Shown here in pieces: positions 10,241 to 18,966 of a stretch of 64,000 nucleotides of DNA. Source of the DNA: Sphingomonas radiodurans (lineage in GTDB: Bacteria; Pseudomonadota; Alphaproteobacteria; Sphingomonadales; Sphingomonadaceae); the NCBI RefSeq assembly GCF_020866845.1, contig NZ_CP086594.1, forward strand, positions 186,001-250,000, given 5' to 3'. The notes under the pieces are model-generated. The model had not been told where the DNA came from, did not search any database, and worked only from the letters and a program-made list of their open reading frames with translations. Each line of letters starts with the position of its first letter. The first letter of the stretch is position 1. A program made the position numbers and the translations under genes.

Positions 10241-12670
10241 TTGTCCAAGTGGTTTCTGCCCGCCGTATCGCTCCTCGCCGCCGCCGCACCCGCCACGGCG
10301 CAGGTTGCCCCCGAGCCGCAAGCCCCCGCCGAGCCGCAAGAGCCAGCAGGCGATCCCGATGCGGAGTTGGACGGCGAGGAAGACATCATCGTCACCGGCA
10401 GCCGCCGCCTGCCCGGCTCGGTCGTCGGCGATATTACGCCCGAGGTGACGCTCAGCGGCCGCGACATCCGCGCGTACGGCGCCAGCAACATCGGCGAATT
10501 GCTCGAGGAATTGAGCCCGCTCACCGGCAGCATCCAGGGCCGCGGCGAAGGTGCTCCGGTCGTCCTGCTCGGCGGGCGCCGGATCAGCGGCTTCCGCGAG
10601 ATCCGCGATCTGCCGCCCGAAGCGATCCAGCGCGTCGAGATCCTGCCCGAGGAAGTAGCACTGAAATACGGCTACCGCCCCGATCAGAAGGTAGTGAACA
10701 TCGTCCTGCGCCGTCGCTTCCAGGCCGTCACCGCCGAGGCGGAAACCGCGCTCGCCACCGACGGCGGGCAGCAAACGCACGAGGCGGATCTGAACTTCCT
10801 GCGACTGGGCAACGGATCGCGCTTCAGCCTCGACGGCGAATACAAACGCGTCAATCCGCTGTTCGAAACCGAACGAAACGTCATCGATGCCGATCCCGAT
10901 CGCACGTTGCTCGCGGCCAGCGACTCGGCAAAGCTCAACGCCACGTACAACCGCACGATCCTCGGCAACATCTCGGCCACGCTCAGCGGCGAACTCGAAG
11001 GGCAGGACAGCCGCGCCGGCCTCGGCGGCGCCGAAGACGGCTCGCAGGCGCTGATCCGCAACAGCCGCACGCGCACCGGCACGCTCAACTATGCGCTGAA
11101 CGGCGATCTGTCGCAGTGGCGCTGGTCGCTCGACGGCGGCTACACCCGCGATTGGTCGACCACGCTTACCGACCGCGACATCCTGGGCGGCGGCGTATCG
11201 CGCGACCGTGCCGAATCGGTCGCCGAAACGGTGGAGAGTAAGGCGACGCTCAACGGCACCTTGTTCGATCTCCCCGCGGGTGCGGTGACGACGACGCTGG
11301 GTGCCGGCTTCCAGCTGCGTGACATCGCCAGCGAAACGCGCCGCGTCGGGCTCGTCACCACCACCGATCTATCGCGCGACCAGGCCGTCGGCGAGGCCAA
11401 CATCGATGTGCCGCTGCTTCGCGACAGTCCGATCGGTGCACTGTCGGCCAATGTGAATTCCGCCATCAACCAGCTGTCGGACGCCGGCACGCTGGCGACG
11501 CTTGGCTATGGCTTCAACTGGCGCCCGATCACGGCGGTGCGGCTGATCGGATCGGTCAACCACGAGGAAGGCGCGCCGACCATCCAGCAGCTCGGCAACC
11601 CGACGATCGTCACGCCGAACGTCCGCGTCCTCGATCTCACCACCGGGCAGACGGTCGAGGCGACGCTGGTCGACGGCGGCAATGCGGCCTTGCGCCCCGA
11701 TCGCCGCCGCGTCCTCAAGCTCGGCCTGACCGTAAAGCCGATCGACAAGACCGATCTGACGTTGCTCGCCAATTTCACCGACAGCCGCATCGACAATCCG
11801 ATCGCGAGCTTCCCAACCGCCTCGCCCGAGATCGAAGCCGCCTTCCCCGATCGTTTCGAACGTGACGGTGCCGGCACGCTGCTCCGCATCGACAATCGAC
11901 CGGTCAATTTCGCGCGCAGCAACCAGCGCCAGTTGCGCTGGGGCTTCAACTGGTCCGAAACGCTCGAAGCCCCGCCGCCGACCGGCCCAGACGGCCAGCC
12001 GCTCACCCCCGAACAGATCGAAGAGCGCCGCGCCGCTTTCCGCGATGCGCGCCGCAGCGGTGGCGACGGGGCAAGTAGCTCGGGCGTGCGACCGGGCGGC
12101 CGTGGTGAGGGCGGATTCGGCGGACGCCGCGGCGGTGGTGGTGGCGGCGGCGGCGGGTTCGGCGGCGGCCGGCAGGGGCGCGTCCAGCTCAGCGTGTTCC
12201 ACACCTGGCGGCTCGAAGACACGATCCTGATCCGTCCCGGCGTGCCCGAGCTCGATCTCCTCGACGGCTCGGCGACCGGATCGCGCGGCGGGCGTTCGCG
12301 CCACGAGATCGAATTCAACGCCGGCTACAACCGCAATGGCCTCGGCGTGCGGCTGAACGGCACGTGGCAAAGCCGCACGAGCATCGCCGCAGATCCGTCA
12401 TCGGATACGCCATCACTGGAAGACCTCGCCTTCGGCTCCTTCTTCACCACCAATCTGCGCATCTTCGCCGATCTGGGTCAGCAGCGTGCGCTGGTGCAGA
12501 AAGCCCCGTTCTTCCGCGGCGCGCGCGTGACGCTAGCGGTGAACAACCTTCTAAATCAGCGGCTCGACGTGCGCGATGGTACCGGCGTTACCCCGATCGG
12601 CTATCAGCCCGCACTGCTCGATCCGCTCGGCCGCTCGGTCCGCCTGAGCTTCCGAAAGCTGTTCTTCTAA
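10241..12670 (+). CDS. TonB-dependent outer-membrane receptor with a Gly-rich insert
   Basis: An outer-membrane receptor that would import a substrate with energy from TonB. I start it at the TTG at 10241, which follows a GGAG ribosome site and gives a good signal peptide (cleavage near TAQ-V, about residue 21). A Pro/Gln/Glu-rich linker and a TonB-box-like [10 protein letters not shown] follow. The plug domain occupies about residues 50-170, and the rest is beta-barrel ending in an aromatic residue (RKLFF). An insert at about residues 610-650 is almost all Gly, Arg and Phe, unusual inside a barrel. The protein has 809 residues. It stands alone, with no neighbouring transporter to hint at its substrate. 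Confidence 0.85.
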   Translation: MSKWFLPAVSLLAAAAPATAQVAPEPQAPAEPQEPAGDPDAELDGEEDIIVTGSRRLPGSVVGDITPEVTLSGRDIRAYGASNIGELLEELSPLTGSIQGRGEGAPVVLLGGRRISGFREIRDLPPEAIQRVEILPEEVALKYGYRPDQKVVNIVLRRRFQAVTAEAETALATDGGQQTHEADLNFLRLGNGSRFSLDGEYKRVNPLFETERNVIDADPDRTLLAASDSAKLNATYNRTILGNISATLSGELEGQDSRAGLGGAEDGSQALIRNSRTRTGTLNYALNGDLSQWRWSLDGGYTRDWSTTLTDRDILGGGVSRDRAESVAETVESKATLNGTLFDLPAGAVTTTLGAGFQLRDIASETRRVGLVTTTDLSRDQAVGEANIDVPLLRDSPIGALSANVNSAINQLSDAGTLATLGYGFNWRPITAVRLIGSVNHEEGAPTIQQLGNPTIVTPNVRVLDLTTGQTVEATLVDGGNAALRPDRRRVLKLGLTVKPIDKTDLTLLANFTDSRIDNPIASFPTASPEIEAAFPDRFERDGAGTLLRIDNRPVNFARSNQRQLRWGFNWSETLEAPPPTGPDGQPLTPEQIEERRAAFRDARRSGGDGASSSGVRPGGRGEGGFGGRRGGGGGGGGGFGGGRQGRVQLSVFHTWRLEDTILIRPGVPELDLLDGSATGSRGGRSRHEIEFNAGYNRNGLGVRLNGTWQSRTSIAADPSSDTPSLEDLAFGSFFTTNLRIFADLGQQRALVQKAPFFRGARVTLAVNNLLNQRLDVRDGTGVTPIGYQPALLDPLGRSVRLSFRKLFF

Positions 12671-12750
12671 CCCACGGTATCCCAATACCCGTCACCGAAG
12701 CGGCGGAAACGTTGACTTTTCGCCGCATCACCGTCACAGCGCCTCCATCG

Positions 12751-12785
12751 CGCCGCACCTTCACTGGGGCGGCGTCTTTGTTTTT
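12751..12785 (+). terminator. Hairpin with T-tract just upstream of rplM
   Basis: CGCCGCACC and GGGGCGGCG (12751-12774) form a GC stem with one mismatch and a 6-base loop, followed at once by TCTTTGTTTTT. It is a plausible intrinsic terminator for the receptor gene. Because it lies only about 20 bases before the rplM start and downstream of a TTGACT box (12712-12717), it could instead sit in the rplM leader and act as an attenuator. Confidence 0.6.
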
Positions 12786-12803
12786 CGAAAAGGTCCAAGG
12801 CCC

Positions 12804-13283
12804 ATGAAGGCGCTGATGAAGACCACGAAGGCGGCCAAGCCCGCCGAAGTGGAAAAGAAGTGGCATATCGTCGACGCCACCGATCTGGTGGTCGGTCGCG
12901 CTGCCGTCGTGATCGCCAACGTCCTGCGCGGCAAGCACAAGACGTCGTTCACCCCGCACGTCGACTGCGGTGACAATGTCATCGTGATCAACGCCGACAA
13001 GGTGAAGTTCACCGGCAACAAGCTGGCGAACAAGGTCTATTACAAGCACACCGGGTACGCCGGCGGCATCAAGGCGATCACCGCCGAGAAGGTTCTCGAC
13101 GGTCGCTTCCCCGAGCGTGTGCTCGAGAAGGCCGTGGAGCGCATGATCCCGCGCAATCCGCTGGGCCGTCAGCAGATGCGCAACCTGCGTATCTTCGCCG
13201 GTGCCGAGCATCCGCACACGGCGCAGAACCCCGAGACTCTCGACATCGCCGGCATGAGCCGCAAGAACAAGGTGGGTGCATAA
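12804..13283 (+). CDS. rplM: 50S ribosomal protein L13
   Basis: A structural protein of the large ribosomal subunit, binding 23S rRNA early in assembly. The 159 residues match L13 throughout, including the [16 protein letters not shown] core, the [10 protein letters not shown] segment and the [11 protein letters not shown] motif. Two in-frame ATGs exist (12804 and 12816). The first is preferred because it follows an AAGG-type ribosome site and gives the MKALMKTTK start I know from sphingomonads. The stop overlaps the rpsI start by one base (TAATG), the usual rplM-rpsI arrangement. Confidence 0.98.
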   Translation: MKALMKTTKAAKPAEVEKKWHIVDATDLVVGRAAVVIANVLRGKHKTSFTPHVDCGDNVIVINADKVKFTGNKLANKVYYKHTGYAGGIKAITAEKVLDGRFPERVLEKAVERMIPRNPLGRQQMRNLRIFAGAEHPHTAQNPETLDIAGMSRKNKVGA

Positions 13284-13837
13284 TGTCCGACAACCGCCAG
13301 TCGCTTTCCGACCTCGCCTCGCTCACCCAGACGCCAGCACCGCAGCCCACGACCGATGGCGCCCCGGCCGGTGGTGGTGAAAGCACTACGTTCGATGCAC
13401 CTGCGCCGGTCGTGTCGACCATGCCGCTGCGTCAGCAGGAGCTCGACAAGTACGGCCGCGCCTATGCCACCGGTCGCCGCAAGGACGCCGTCGCACGCGT
13501 CTGGCTGAAGCCGGGCTCGGGCAAGATCACGATCAACGGTCGCGATCAGATCACCTATTTCGCGCGTCCGACGCTGCGTCTCGTCATCAACCAGGTGTTC
13601 GGCATCACCGAGCGCGAAGGCCAGTATGACGTGATCTGCACCGTCAAGGGCGGCGGCCTTTCGGGCCAGGCTGGCGCGGTCAAGCACGGCATCAGCCAGG
13701 CGATCACCAAGTACGAGCCGATCCTGCGCGCACCAGTGAAGGCCGCCGGCTTCCTGACGCGCGACAGCCGTACCGTCGAGCGCAAGAAGTACGGCCGCGC
13801 CAAGGCACGCCGCAGCTTCCAGTTCTCGAAGCGCTAA
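13283..13837 (+). CDS. rpsI: 30S ribosomal protein S9
   Basis: A small-subunit ribosomal protein whose C-terminal tail reaches the P-site tRNA. The core (about residues 55-184) carries the [14 protein letters not shown] start, the [13 protein letters not shown] segment and the terminal SKR. The first 50 residues are a Pro/Ala/Thr-rich extension, which makes the protein 184 residues long against about 130 in E. coli. Such extensions are common in Alphaproteobacteria. It is translationally coupled to rplM and followed by a strong terminator. Confidence 0.98.
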   Translation: MSDNRQSLSDLASLTQTPAPQPTTDGAPAGGGESTTFDAPAPVVSTMPLRQQELDKYGRAYATGRRKDAVARVWLKPGSGKITINGRDQITYFARPTLRLVINQVFGITEREGQYDVICTVKGGGLSGQAGAVKHGISQAITKYEPILRAPVKAAGFLTRDSRTVERKKYGRAKARRSFQFSKR

Positions 13838-13944
13838 GGTGCGGGCTGCCTTGGATTGCGCAAGCAATTCAAGGACTGCCACGGCGGACCGCGACGGCGG
13901 CATAGCTGCCGACGGCGGACGACGTGGCGCAACAGGCCGAACGA

Positions 13945-13980
13945 AAGAAGGGGCGGCCCGGCAACGGACCGCCCCTTCTT
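13945..13980. terminator. Intrinsic terminator after rpsI
   Basis: AAGAAGGGGCGG (13945-13956) and CCGCCCCTTCTT (13969-13980) form a perfect 12-bp stem with a 12-base loop. The A-rich and T-rich ends allow it to work on both strands. It lies between rpsI and the convergent RTX gene and may serve both. Confidence 0.75.
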
Positions 13981-13995
13981 CGTGTCGGCCAACGA

Positions 13996-14976
13996 TCAGA
14001 GTTTGAGGTCGCCTGCGACTAGATCGATCGTGCCGTTCAGCGAGATCTGGAAATCCGCCAGCATGTCGCCGTCCACATCGCCCGCCACGAACGTCTGCCC
14101 GCCGACATGCGCAAAGCGAAGCTCGCCCGCCACGCCGGTGAACTTGCTGTCGCCGATGAACGTGAACTCATCGTCCACGTCGACCGTGCCGGCTATTGCG
14201 TCGATCCGCGACAGGTCGATCCGATCGCGGTCGGCGTGCGAAAAATCGGTGATCACGTCTGCCTTAATGCGCGCGGCATGCGAATCCCCCTCGTTGAAGA
14301 CGAAGATGTCCCGCCCGGCGCCGCCAACCAATGTATCCTGACCCCGGCCGCCGGTAAGCCGGTCATCGCCCTCACCCCCCTCGAGACGGTCCGCACCCTT
14401 GCCGGCAGTCAGCGTATCGTCTCCGCTTTCGCCGAACAGGCGGTTGTCACCGGTAATGCTGCGCACGACGTCGTCGCCACCGCCGGCATTCACTTGGCTG
14501 CCGATCTTGTTCGCGTTCGCCAGTCGCAGAACGTCTGAAAAGTCGGTGCCGATCAGTCGATCGACCACTTCGATGTTGGCGAGGCGGCCTTTACCGAGCG
14601 ACAAGTCAATCCGCGTCCTGCCGCCCAGCCCCAGGTCGATGCCGATGGTCGTCGGGCGAAAGTCGAGGTCTAGGCCCTCCGTCGCGTTCGCAAGATCCAA
14701 GTACAGGCGATCGAACCCGGTGCCGCCATCGAGGATATCGCCAAACGAACCATAGATCGTGTCGTCGCCCGCGCCGCCAAGCACGGTGTCGAGATCGCCG
14801 TCGCGCCAAAGCCCGGCGGTAGCTGCGTAAAGGATATCATTGCCGACGCTGCCTTCGATGATGTCAGCGCCGCCGAGCCCGTAGACCACGTCGTCGCCCA
14901 GCAAGGCGAGCACCTGATCTGCGTTGTTCGTGCCGTCGATTTCGTCGTTGCCGAGTGTACCGGTGAGAAGTGCCAT
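13996..14976 (-). CDS. RTX (haemolysin-type Ca-binding repeat) protein, no catalytic domain seen
   Basis: A 326-residue protein made almost wholly of Gly/Asp-rich nonapeptide-like repeats (GGAGDD, GGEGDD, GGRGQD, GGAGRD types) that bind calcium in parallel beta-rolls. The last 100 residues resemble the C-terminal region of serralysin-type proteins (DVITDFSHADRDRIDLS). No N-terminal signal peptide is visible, as expected for type I secretion, where the export signal is C-terminal. There is no HExxH or other enzyme motif, so it may be a structural or surface-associated protein. No type I exporter genes lie in the window. Confidence 0.85.
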   Translation of the reverse strand: MALLTGTLGNDEIDGTNNADQVLALLGDDVVYGLGGADIIEGSVGNDILYAATAGLWRDGDLDTVLGGAGDDTIYGSFGDILDGGTGFDRLYLDLANATEGLDLDFRPTTIGIDLGLGGRTRIDLSLGKGRLANIEVVDRLIGTDFSDVLRLANANKIGSQVNAGGGDDVVRSITGDNRLFGESGDDTLTAGKGADRLEGGEGDDRLTGGRGQDTLVGGAGRDIFVFNEGDSHAARIKADVITDFSHADRDRIDLSRIDAIAGTVDVDDEFTFIGDSKFTGVAGELRFAHVGGQTFVAGDVDGDMLADFQISLNGTIDLVAGDLKL

Positions 14977-15184
14977 GAATTGTCCTTTCCTGCTCCTGAA
15001 GCGAGCAAGACAGCGACGATTCCACCTTCCGCCTGGTCCCGGCGGGCCCTCAACGACGCAGCCCTCTGCTGCCTCGGCTGCCCAACCTGATGGTAATGCG
15101 TTGGGATCGCCTCAACATACACGGTTAACATCCCGCTGGCGTGATCTAGGGTCGCGCATCGCGCAGACCGCACGCCGTGCCTAT

Positions 15185-15823
15185 ATGCTTGTGATGCCAG
15201 CGCTCGCCAACCTCGCCCCGTACATGCCCATGATCCTGCTGTTGTTCGGCGTCGTGCTGATCGCCAGCCTCTTGCGCCGCATGCCCGTGATCGGCCGGCT
15301 GGTCAGTATCGCGATGTGGGTCGTGCTGCTCGGCGCGCTGGCAGTGGTGCTCGGGCAACGCGAACGCTTCGATCCGTACCTTGGCCGAGTTGCCGAAATG
15401 CTCGATCTTTCGAGCCAGCAAGTTGCCGGCGCGGAGACTCGCATTCGCATGAGCAGCGACGGCCATTTCTGGGCATCAGCGGAATTTGGCGGGATCAAGC
15501 GCCGGATGCTGATCGACAGCGGCGCGACCGTGACTGCGCTGTCGCTCGCTACGGCCAACGCCGCCGGGCTGGATGTGCGCGACGCGCTCTTTCCGATGCT
15601 GCTGCGCACCGCCAACGGCACGATCCGCGCGCAGACCGCCGACGTCGACGAACTGCGCCTCGGTAACGTCGTCGCACGCGGCGTGCCGGTCGTCGTCTCG
15701 CCCGCCTTCGGCAACACCGACGTGCTCGGCATGAACTTCCTGTCGCGGCTGAAATCGTGGCGCGTCGAGGGGCGCACGCTGATCCTCGTGCCGCATCATC
15801 CGCAGGACGTCACATCGGGATGA
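15185..15823 (+). CDS. Membrane-anchored retropepsin-like aspartic protease
   Basis: A single-domain aspartic protease of the bacterial retropepsin type (TIGR02281-like). The N-terminus has two hydrophobic segments (about residues 14-30 and 38-57) that would anchor it in the inner membrane. The protease domain carries the catalytic Asp in DSGAT (residues 111-115) and ends with LGMNFL. Such proteins act as homodimers. I chose the ATG at 15185 because it gives 212 residues with the anchor at the very start; the ribosome site is weak and an ATG at 15194 is possible. Its 3' end overlaps the convergent modC by 14 bases. The substrate is unknown. Confidence 0.8.
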   Translation: MLVMPALANLAPYMPMILLLFGVVLIASLLRRMPVIGRLVSIAMWVVLLGALAVVLGQRERFDPYLGRVAEMLDLSSQQVAGAETRIRMSSDGHFWASAEFGGIKRRMLIDSGATVTALSLATANAAGLDVRDALFPMLLRTANGTIRAQTADVDELRLGNVVARGVPVVVSPAFGNTDVLGMNFLSRLKSWRVEGRTLILVPHHPQDVTSG

Positions 15824-16412
15824 TGCGATCGCCCAGTCGCTCCGCCTCGTGCGGATCATGCGTGACGATCAGCATCGGCAAGCGAAGCTCGTCGCGCACC
15901 CGTTCGATCGCCAGCATCGCCTCCTCGCGCCGCCCGCGGTCGAGCGACGCGAGCGGCTCGTCGAGCAGCAGGAACGCCGGATCGCTCAGCAACGCCCGCC
16001 CGATCGCCACCCGCCGCGCCTCGCCGCCCGACAAGGTCCGCGGCCAGCGATCGAGCAGCCCGGCAATGTCGAGCGTGGTCGCGATCTCGTCGAGCCGGGC
16101 AGCATCGCGCGCGCCGTAAAGCAGGTTTCGCCGCACCGAGAGATGCGGGAACAACCGCGGCTCCTGAAACACGACCCCAGCGCGCCGACGCTCCGGGCGA
16201 ACGTCAATCCGCGCGTCACCATCATAGAGCGCGTGTCCTGCAACCCGCACATGCCCGCGATCGGGTCGCAATAACCCAGCGATCATCATCAGCACGCTCG
16301 TCTTGCCGACCCCCGACGGCCCGAACAGCACGCTCGCGCCCGCCCCCGCCACAAACGCTGCGCCGACGATCGCCTGGCCACGCCGCACGGTGATATCGAT
16401 GTCAAAGGACAT
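15810..16412 (-). CDS. modC: Molybdate ABC transporter ATP-binding protein, short form
   Basis: The ATPase that drives molybdate import with ModB and ModA. Walker A is GPSGVGKTS (residues 31-39), the Q-loop Gln is at 83, the signature LSGGE at 127-131, Walker B LLLDEP near 148-153, and the switch His at 185. The gene stops at 200 residues. Typical ModC has about 350, with a C-terminal TOBE/MOP domain that binds molybdate and gives feedback inhibition; that domain is absent here. The start overlaps the modB stop by 11 bases, so this is the last gene of modABC. Confidence 0.85.
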   Translation of the reverse strand: MSFDIDITVRRGQAIVGAAFVAGAGASVLFGPSGVGKTSVLMMIAGLLRPDRGHVRVAGHALYDGDARIDVRPERRRAGVVFQEPRLFPHLSVRRNLLYGARDAARLDEIATTLDIAGLLDRWPRTLSGGEARRVAIGRALLSDPAFLLLDEPLASLDRGRREEAMLAIERVRDELRLPMLIVTHDPHEAERLGDRIIPM

Positions 16413-17088
16413 GCAGCCGCCGTCCCTGTCGCCGCACCAGCATCTCGGACAGCACGAGCGCCGCGAGGCTGATCGCTACCGAAATCGCCGCCAGCTGCCA
16501 CACCGCCGCCTCCCCGCCCGGCCGCTGGAGCGCGGCGTAGATCGCCAGCGGCAGCGTCTGCGTCTCGCCCGGCACGTTCGAGACGAAGGTGATCGTCGCG
16601 CCGAACTCGCCGAGCGACCGCGCGAAGCCCAGCACCACCGCCGCCAGCACGCCCGGCAGCGCGAGCGGCAGCGTGATCGTCGCGAACGCGCGCCAGCGCC
16701 CGGCGCCCAGCGTCCGCGCCGCCTGTTCGAGCCTTTGATCGACCGCTTCGATCGACAGCCGGATCGCGCGCACCATCAACGGCAAGGCCATCACCCCCGC
16801 CGCGATCGCCGCACCTGTCCAGCGGAACAGCACGGTCACGCCCAACCACCGCTCGAGCAGTCCGCCCAACGCACCGTTCGGTGCAAAGGCCAGCAGCAGC
16901 AACCAGCCGGTCACCACCGGCGGCACGACCAGCGGGAGATGGATAATGCCGTCGAGAAGGATCTTGCCCGGAAAACGCCCGCGCGCGAGCAACCATGCCA
17001 GTGCGAAGGCGATCGGCAGCGTCCCCGCCGTCGCCACCCCGCCGACCAGCAGCGACAGCCGGACGATCGTCGCGATCTCGTCGCTCAA
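16402..17088 (-). CDS. modB: Molybdate ABC transporter permease
   Basis: The inner-membrane channel of the molybdate importer. The 228 residues contain five to six hydrophobic segments and the cytoplasmic EAA-loop (QAARTLGAGRWRAF region) that docks the ATPase. I start it at TTG 17088, whose TTGA overlaps the TGA of modA by four bases, analogous to the common ATGA overlap. Longer upstream extension in this frame is Ala/Gly/Arg-rich antisense-like sequence inside modA and is not credible. Confidence 0.9.
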   Translation of the reverse strand: MSDEIATIVRLSLLVGGVATAGTLPIAFALAWLLARGRFPGKILLDGIIHLPLVVPPVVTGWLLLLAFAPNGALGGLLERWLGVTVLFRWTGAAIAAGVMALPLMVRAIRLSIEAVDQRLEQAARTLGAGRWRAFATITLPLALPGVLAAVVLGFARSLGEFGATITFVSNVPGETQTLPLAIYAALQRPGGEAAVWQLAAISVAISLAALVLSEMLVRRQGRRLHVL

Positions 17089-17840
17089 CGTTTGATGAAC
17101 CCGTGGCGGCGGATGATCGCTTGGCCCGGCGCAGAAAGCAGGAAGCGGCGAAACCCCTCCGCCTCGGGGTGGCGCGACGCGGTCAGCCGCGCGATCGGGT
17201 AATGGATCGGCGGGTGGCTGCCCGGCGGGAACACGCCCGCCACGCGCAACGACGGCGTCACCCGCGCATCGGTCGCATAGACGATCCCGTATGGCGCTGC
17301 CCCGCGTTCGACGATCGCCAGCGCCGCGCGCACGCTTTCCGCCCGTACGACGCGCGGCGCCAGCAGTGTCCAGGCGCCCAGCCGCTCGAGCGCCGCGCGC
17401 CCGTACTTCCCCGCCGGCACCGCCTCCGGGTCCGCCATCGCCAGCGGACCGCCACCCAGCAATCGCCCGAGCGCCGCACCCCTGGCGCCCCGCACTAGCG
17501 GCTGCCCCGGCCGCGCGACTACGACCAGCCGATTGCCCGCAAGCACCGCGCGCGTGCCCGGCACCAGCAGCTTGCGCCCCGCTAGATCGTCCATCCACTC
17601 CTGATCCGCCGACACGAACAGGTCCGCCGGCGCCCCCGCCGCGATCTGCCGCGCCAACGCAGACGAGGCCGCGAACGACAGCACCGGCCGAGCATGCCCG
17701 CGCCGCGCCCACGCCGTCGCCGCATCGCCCAACGCCTCCTGCAGGCTCGCCGCTGCAAGCACCAGCGGCCCGCGCGGTTGCGCCGCTGCCGGCGCCGCCA
17801 GCAACGAAACCATGAGCAACAAGGTGGCGAGGAAACGCAT
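17085..17840 (-). CDS. modA: Molybdate ABC transporter substrate-binding protein
   Basis: The periplasmic binding protein that captures molybdate and delivers it to ModB. The ATG at 17840 gives 251 residues with a signal peptide ending near AAA-Q (about residue 21). Family features are the LAAASLQEAL start, the SFAASSALARQI anion-binding segment, APADLFVSAD, and the C-terminal GFRRFLLSAPGQAIIRRHGF. It heads the modABC operon. The intergenic stretch to the divergent dehydrogenase gene is 134-160 bases. Confidence 0.92.
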   Translation of the reverse strand: MRFLATLLLMVSLLAAPAAAQPRGPLVLAAASLQEALGDAATAWARRGHARPVLSFAASSALARQIAAGAPADLFVSADQEWMDDLAGRKLLVPGTRAVLAGNRLVVVARPGQPLVRGARGAALGRLLGGGPLAMADPEAVPAGKYGRAALERLGAWTLLAPRVVRAESVRAALAIVERGAAPYGIVYATDARVTPSLRVAGVFPPGSHPPIHYPIARLTASRHPEAEGFRRFLLSAPGQAIIRRHGFIKR

Positions 17841-17974
17841 CGCGCTATCCCTATCGCGGAGTCGTATCGGGAACCACTCCCCGCCCCTCGTCAGCGCCGA
17901 TCCGCGCGCAGCTGGTGGACAAGTCCCGCACCCTTGCTTTAGCGGCACGTGCAAGAACAGAGAGGATCGGAACC

Positions 17975-18004
17975 ATGCGGTTGCCACGGGAACCACGGCA
18001 GTGA
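17975..18004 (+). CDS. Possible nine-codon upstream ORF
   Basis: An ATG at 17975 lies about 10 bases after AGAGGATCGG and reads nine residues to a TGA at 18002-18004. That stop overlaps the GTG start of the dehydrogenase (GTGA). The GTG itself has no good ribosome site, so translation of the short frame could feed the downstream gene. It may also simply mark a misjudged start. Confidence 0.3.
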   Translation: MRLPREPRQ

Positions 18005-18966
18005 GCGACATCGGCACGATGCTCGCCGACACCGCCGAACGGCTGTTCGCCGCGCATGCCGAAACGCTGGCGGACGCAAACGGCGCATGGCCCGCAGCCA
18101 CATGGGCTGCGATCGAGGAAAGCGGCCTCCCGCTCGCGCTCGTGCCGGAAGACAGCGGCGGCTTCGGCGTGCCCGTCCCCGAAGCACTCGCGCTGATCCG
18201 CCAGACCGGTCGCCACGCTTTGCCCCTCCCCCTCGCCGAAACGATCATGGCCAACGCCGCGCTCGCCGCGGCCGGCCTGCCGCTCGCGGAAGGCCCCGCC
18301 GCGCTCGTCCCCGCCGGCGATCAGCGCATCGCCTGGGGCCGCTTCGCCACGACGCTGGTCCACGACGCCGATGGCGCGCGGCATCGCACCGGCCAACTGG
18401 CCTGCACCGCCACGAACACGAACCTCGCCGGCATGCCACGCGACACACTGGCGCTCGAAGGCTCAGCCGAAGGATCGATGTCCTCCAATGGCCCGACCCT
18501 GCTCGAACTCGGTGCCTTGGCGCGCGCGTTGCAGATGGCCGGCGCACTCGATCGCGTGCTCGAGCTCACGATCGACCACGTCTCCACCCGCGTCCAGTTC
18601 GGCCGCCCGCTCGCCAAGTTCCAGGCGATCCAGCAGGAGATCGCCAAGCTCGCCGGCGAAGTCGCATCAGCGTCGGCCGCAGCCGATCACGCCGCCGACA
18701 CCTATGCCGACGGCGGAGACCTGAGCTTCGCCATCGCCGTCGCCCGCACCCGGATCGGCGAGGCAGCCAGCAAGGCCACCGCCATCGCCCATCAACTCCA
18801 CGGCGCGATCGGCTTCACCCGCGAACACGCGCTGCACCGCCTCACCACCGCCTTGTGGTCGTGGCGCGACGAATTCGGCACGCAGCGTCACTGGACGCTC
18901 CTGCTCGGCAAACGCGCGCTCGACGCCGGCCCAACCAACTATTGGCCAATGGTGGTCGCAGCATGA
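18001..18966 (+). CDS. Acyl-CoA dehydrogenase-like protein, short subunit
   Basis: A flavoprotein of the acyl-CoA dehydrogenase fold that oxidises acyl-CoA thioesters to 2-enoyl-CoA. From GTG 18001 it has 321 residues, shorter than the usual 380, with a reduced middle beta-domain. The C-terminal helical domain is clear: VQFGRPLAKFQAIQ (substrate/FAD face) and HQLHGAIGFT (FAD adenine contact). The next gene is a second dehydrogenase starting within this gene's stop (ATGA). In such gene pairs, known for example from mycobacterial steroid degradation, the two proteins form one heteromeric enzyme; that this pair does so is inference. An ATG at 18019 is an alternative start. Confidence 0.8.
   Translation: MSDIGTMLADTAERLFAAHAETLADANGAWPAATWAAIEESGLPLALVPEDSGGFGVPVPEALALIRQTGRHALPLPLAETIMANAALAAAGLPLAEGPAALVPAGDQRIAWGRFATTLVHDADGARHRTGQLACTATNTNLAGMPRDTLALEGSAEGSMSSNGPTLLELGALARALQMAGALDRVLELTIDHVSTRVQFGRPLAKFQAIQQEIAKLAGEVASASAAADHAADTYADGGDLSFAIAVARTRIGEAASKATAIAHQLHGAIGFTREHALHRLTTALWSWRDEFGTQRHWTLLLGKRALDAGPTNYWPMVVAA

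Noticed and set aside
17949..18960. Arg-rich plus-strand frame running into the second dehydrogenase
   Set aside because: Only the part from 18963 is protein-like; upstream it is an out-of-frame reading of the first dehydrogenase gene.
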